From contig JANWIJ010000005.1 in NCBI GenBank assembly GCA_025449935.1, positions 1 to 47,069 of the forward strand: a stretch of DNA of 47,069 bases, read 5' to 3'. The position numbers and the translations under genes are program-made. Position 1 is the first letter of the stretch. Each line of letters begins with the position of its first letter. The notes beneath the pieces are model-generated. The model was not told the DNA's origin. It did not search any database and worked only from the letters and a program-made list of their open reading frames with translations. Below are positions 44,168 to 47,069 of the stretch, one piece after another. This DNA comes from Chitinophagaceae bacterium (GTDB lineage Bacteria; Bacteroidota; Bacteroidia; Chitinophagales; Chitinophagaceae).

Positions 44168-45487
44168 ATGAACTACCAGCAGACCCTTGATTACCTGTTT
44201 AGCCGCCTGCCCATGTTCAGCCGCATCGGCGCGGCTGCCTATAAAGCCGATCTGACGAATACCCTTGTGCTCTGCGATTCATTGAATAATCCCCAGCAGG
44301 CTTTTCCGGTGATACATATTGCCGGCACCAACGGCAAAGGCTCCACCAGTCATATGCTTGCCGCTATCTTTCAAACCGCCGGGTACCGGACAGGCCTTTA
44401 CACCTCACCACATCTTAAAGATTTCAGGGAGCGGATAAAAATCAATGGTGGGATGATTGATGAGGGTTCCGTGATAGCGTTCACAAAAAAAATAAAACCG
44501 CTGATTGAAAAAATTCAGCCTAGTTTTTTCGAGATAACGGTCGCCATGGCTTTTGACTATTTCCGGGAACAGGAAGTTGATATTGCTATCATCGAAACAG
44601 GTTTGGGAGGAAGACTGGACAGCACCAATATTATAACCCCGCGATTGTCGGTTATTACAAATATTGGCTGGGATCACATGAATATGCTGGGAGACAGCCT
44701 GGAAAAAATAGCGTATGAAAAAGCCGGGATCATTAAACAGGGAATTCCCGTAGTAATCGGGGAAGTGCTGCCGGAAACTCAACCCATTTTTGAAAAAATT
44801 GCGCGGGAAACGGGATCACCGCTTTCGGTAGCTTCCAAAAATAGACAGGTAACCGACTGGCATTGGGATAAACATGATCTCGTCGTTGAAGTATCAGAAA
44901 TGCAGCAAACAGACCATAAAATATACCGGCTGGATCTCCCCGGGTTGTATCAAACCCGGAATCTCCTCACAACATTGGAAGCCTGTGCTGTCTTACAAAG
45001 GCAGGGCTGGAAAATTACGGAAGAAGATATTCACAATGGCCTGAAAAAAGCAAAAAAACTGACGCAGCTGCATGGCAGGTGGGAAGTTATTCATACTTCC
45101 CCGCTGATCGTATTGGATGTGGCACATAATGCCGATGGAATAAGCCAGCTGGTTCAACAGGTTGAGGTAACCGATCATCGTCGGTTGCACATTGTAATAG
45201 GGATGGTCAGGGACAAAGAGGTGGAAAAAGTCCTGGCATTGCTTCCGAAAAACGCCGAATATTATTTTACCAGGGCCCAGATACCCAGGGCCATCTCAGA
45301 AGACGAACTCGCCGTAAAAGCCACTCTTGCCCACCTGAAAGGAACCGCCTGGTCCGAGGTTAATGCCGCGTTGGGGGCAGCTCTTCATCAGGCAGAACCC
45401 GGGGACATGATCATTGTATGTGGCAGTGTGTTCCTGGTAGGAGAAGTCAATACTTCAATTCATTCAGCTTCTCCAAAGCATACATGA
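44168..45487 (+). CDS. folC: Bifunctional dihydrofolate/folylpolyglutamate synthase
   Basis: A Mur-ligase-like ATP-dependent enzyme that adds glutamate to dihydropteroate and tetrahydrofolate. The 439-residue protein has the P-loop HIAGTNGKGSTSHML at 50-64, the LYTSPHLKDFRERIKINGG folate region, the ETGLGGRLDSTN segment and the C-terminal ligase domain with VLDVAHNADG. I use the ATG at 44168. The frame's earlier ATG at 44159 adds only MRH and overlaps the promoter-like element. Its last 41 bases overlap the convergent NUDIX gene. Confidence 0.95.
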   Translation: MNYQQTLDYLFSRLPMFSRIGAAAYKADLTNTLVLCDSLNNPQQAFPVIHIAGTNGKGSTSHMLAAIFQTAGYRTGLYTSPHLKDFRERIKINGGMIDEGSVIAFTKKIKPLIEKIQPSFFEITVAMAFDYFREQEVDIAIIETGLGGRLDSTNIITPRLSVITNIGWDHMNMLGDSLEKIAYEKAGIIKQGIPVVIGEVLPETQPIFEKIARETGSPLSVASKNRQVTDWHWDKHDLVVEVSEMQQTDHKIYRLDLPGLYQTRNLLTTLEACAVLQRQGWKITEEDIHNGLKKAKKLTQLHGRWEVIHTSPLIVLDVAHNADGISQLVQQVEVTDHRRLHIVIGMVRDKEVEKVLALLPKNAEYYFTRAQIPRAISEDELAVKATLAHLKGTAWSEVNAALGAALHQAEPGDMIIVCGSVFLVGEVNTSIHSASPKHT

Positions 45488-45995
45488 TGCAGGAAACATG
45501 CATGGATTGAACGATCTTATTTTCTCTCAGCAGTTGTTTCAGCTCTTCCAGGCTTAATAAAAGGACTTCAATCTCCTCGTTAGGATCCAGTTGCTGCCCC
45601 GATGTTTTCTTTCCACCGGTGGCTAAGAACATATGCAGCAGGTTATTGTTCGTAGAGGGGTTTGGTGAAATTCTGCCCAGGTAGGTATAGGCAGAAAAAG
45701 AATAGCCTGTTTCCTCCTGTAATTCTCTGGCAATAGCATCCTGGAGGCTTTTATCCGTAGCATCCACGCAGCCCCCGGGAAGTTCAATGCAGGTCTCTCC
45801 CAGGGCATGCCGGTATTGACGGACCATTACAGCTTTTCCATCTTCTGTCAACCCTACAGCGGCAGCCCAGGTGGGAAATTCGTAAACATAATACGGATCA
45901 ACGATCTTACCTCCGGGCGTTTCGCAGACATCCTTCCGCACCTTAAACCAGTTGTCATTAAAAAGATATTCCGATGAAAGTATTTTCCAATTCAT
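45447..45995 (-). CDS. NUDIX hydrolase, ADP-ribose pyrophosphatase-like
   Basis: A 182-residue protein whose fold and the VMVRQYRHALGETCIELPGG lead-in match ADP-sugar pyrophosphatases. The NUDIX box (about 74-98) ends in the canonical RELQEETGY, but the first half is out of register by one residue and Lys82 stands where Glu normally does. The C-terminal part carries an FLATGG-type strand. Its 3' end overlaps folC by 41 bp on the opposite strand. The substrate is inferred, and hydrolysis should be tested. Confidence 0.85.
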   Translation of the reverse strand: MNWKILSSEYLFNDNWFKVRKDVCETPGGKIVDPYYVYEFPTWAAAVGLTEDGKAVMVRQYRHALGETCIELPGGCVDATDKSLQDAIARELQEETGYSFSAYTYLGRISPNPSTNNNLLHMFLATGGKKTSGQQLDPNEEIEVLLLSLEELKQLLRENKIVQSMHVSCIMYALEKLNELKY

Positions 45996-46076
45996 GAAGT
46001 GTGGTTACGGTTGGTGGTACTGGTTTTTACATCAGTACGTTGGTAAAAATAATATGGATACTTAACTCGGCCCGGC

Positions 46077-46616
46077 CTACCAACCCTTACGTTCTCTTAA
46101 GCTGGTGATATGTGCCACATGGTGTTTTGAATGCCAGGCATACATTCCCAGCAGGTACCACAAACGCATGGTCTTTTTGTGCTCGGGATGATAAACGGTC
46201 CGGTTGTTCCATTCATTATCGCTGACATATTTCAACGATTCATACCAGCGGCTATGCAGGGCATGCAATAATGTAAGTGAAATGTTGACCGGAAGTTTTT
46301 GGACATCATTCATTTCAGCCCAGCGTTTTTCCTCGTAGGGCTTGATCGTTGGATTTTCTTCCGTGAGTGCCAGTTTAAAACGACAATATGCATTAATATG
46401 ACTATCGGCCACATGGTGAACTAACTGGTGCACTGTCCACCCGCCTTCGCGGTAAGGGGTTTGTAACTGGGCTTCGTCAAGGTTCAATACAGCATTTTCC
46501 AGGTGGAGAGGCAGAAATTTAATATCGGCCAGCCATTCTACTTTTTGGGCAACGGAAAAAGGTCTTGGTTCATACTCTCCTATGGGGTAACGGGGATCAG
46601 CGGTCATGGTAACCAT
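46077..46616 (-). CDS. YfiT/BstA-like DinB-superfamily protein
   Basis: About 179 residues from the ATG at 46616 (an in-frame ATG at 46607 is also possible, and a longer start at 46640 would overlap the FKBP gene). The YfiT signature RYPIGEYEP is followed by a four-helix DinB fold with metal-binding histidines in VHQLVHHVADSH and WHSKHHVAHI. Family members include putative metal hydrolases and bacillithiol transferases (BstA). A link to bacillithiol is plausible because bshB1 occurs in this window, but the precise reaction is inferred. Confidence 0.87.
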   Translation of the reverse strand: MVTMTADPRYPIGEYEPRPFSVAQKVEWLADIKFLPLHLENAVLNLDEAQLQTPYREGGWTVHQLVHHVADSHINAYCRFKLALTEENPTIKPYEEKRWAEMNDVQKLPVNISLTLLHALHSRWYESLKYVSDNEWNNRTVYHPEHKKTMRLWYLLGMYAWHSKHHVAHITSLRERKGW

Positions 46617-46623
46617 GATGATT

Positions 46624-47061
46624 TTATTTAACGATCTCAATTAATTCTACTTCGAATACCAGCGTAGCCCCGCCGGGAATATCATTTCCGGCACCCCGGT
46701 CACCATAGGCCAGGTCTGAAGGTATCCACAATCTCCAATGACTTCCTTCGCTCATTAAAGGCAAAGCGATTTGCCAGCCTTTGATCAAAGCAGTGAGCGG
46801 AGCTGAAAAGGGCTGACCTCTTTTAAATGAATTGTCAAATTCCTTCCCGTCCAGTAATGCCCCTTTATAGTGAGCTTTTACTTTATCCCGTAAAGCGGGA
46901 CGGTTACCTTTCCCTTCCTTCAATACCTCGTATTGTATTCCTTCGGGCAGTGCCGTTACTCCTTCCCTGCTTTTATTCGCCGCTAAGAAAGTTGCGCCTG
47001 CCTCCTTTTGTGCTGTTATTTTTCCCTGCATAAATTCTTTCAATTTATTTTGAACACTCAT
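46624..47061 (-). CDS. FKBP-type peptidyl-prolyl cis-trans isomerase
   Basis: A complete 145-residue FKBP. A helical N-terminus (residues 1-35) precedes the isomerase domain with KVKAHYKGALLDGKEFDNS, LIKGWQIALPLMSEGSHWRL, IPSDLAYGDRGAGNDIPGG and a final FEVELIEI. No signal peptide is visible, so it is probably cytosolic. The start at 47061 is ATG. The YfiT-like gene begins 7 nt after the stop, suggesting co-transcription. Only 8 bases of upstream sequence remain in the window, so the promoter is not visible. Confidence 0.93.
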   Translation of the reverse strand: MSVQNKLKEFMQGKITAQKEAGATFLAANKSREGVTALPEGIQYEVLKEGKGNRPALRDKVKAHYKGALLDGKEFDNSFKRGQPFSAPLTALIKGWQIALPLMSEGSHWRLWIPSDLAYGDRGAGNDIPGGATLVFEVELIEIVK

Positions 47062-47069
47062 ATTTATCC

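Overview
The window looks like a chromosomal segment of a Bacteroidota bacterium, most likely Chitinophagaceae or a close relative. The evidence is a fused SecDF, type IX secretion (T9SS) C-terminal sorting domains, a long NusB, BshB1-type bacillithiol synthesis, DUF4294 and a LytS/LytTR pair. Shine-Dalgarno sequences are nearly absent, and many genes carry the Bacteroidota -7 promoter word TAnnTTTG. I see no tRNA or rRNA, CRISPR array, insertion sequence, integrase or phage gene. Most of the window is ordinary core genome; its less ordinary parts are repeats, promoter architecture and a few uncharacterised genes.

Layout. 1-288: tail of a T9SS cargo protein and its terminator. 399-2987: nusB, a DUF1573 lipoprotein, yajC and coaE, a Sec/housekeeping run. 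2990-5569 (minus): an aminotransferase and a class A beta-lactamase-like hydrolase, divergent from secDF (5752-8883). 8992-14942: K+/H+ antiporter, A-type Fe-S carrier, a small membrane-anchored unknown, an acyl-CoA mutase large subunit without a B12 domain, and a serine hydrolase. 15008-18712 (minus): a 1234-residue secreted HYR/GEVED T9SS protein. 18904-23866: glnS, a TonB-C protein, three poorly characterised envelope proteins and a 51-residue basic protein. 23872-27416 (minus): transglutaminase-like protein, lipoprotein MsrB, and a LytTR regulator with its kinase. 27594-30738: intradiol dioxygenase-like protein, a small secreted unknown, YggS-type PLP protein, acyl-CoA dehydrogenase. 30888-33809: ccmE-ccmF. 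33895-36654: DUF4294, bshB1, fatty acid desaturase. 36799-41840: a tightly packed five-gene run (arginase-family hydrolase, PH-like membrane protein, radical SAM protein, EamA and MFS transporters). 41891-47061: CHRD lipoprotein, DUF2846 protein, TonB-like protein, folC, NUDIX, YfiT/BstA-like DinB protein, FKBP isomerase.

Links between genes. yajC and secDF encode the accessory Sec translocase. ccmE and ccmF make cytochrome c, with a CxxxY-type CcmE. bshB1 and the YfiT/BstA-like gene fit bacillithiol metabolism. The acyl-CoA dehydrogenase and acyl-CoA mutase fit branched or odd-chain acyl-CoA breakdown. The 36.8-41.8 kb run is the best candidate for an undescribed pathway: a Mn hydrolase and a radical SAM enzyme with an unusual cysteine-rich N-terminal half, joined to two exporters.

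Regulation visible in sequence. About ten genes have TAnnTTTG-like words, usually followed by C. In several the word ends only 4-7 nt before the start codon, suggesting leaderless transcripts. Two heptamer-type intergenic repeat families occur (ATTGACC at 38377 and 11473; AAATTCC-type at 2300). No gap between genes exceeds about 210 bases, so no long stretch is unexplained.
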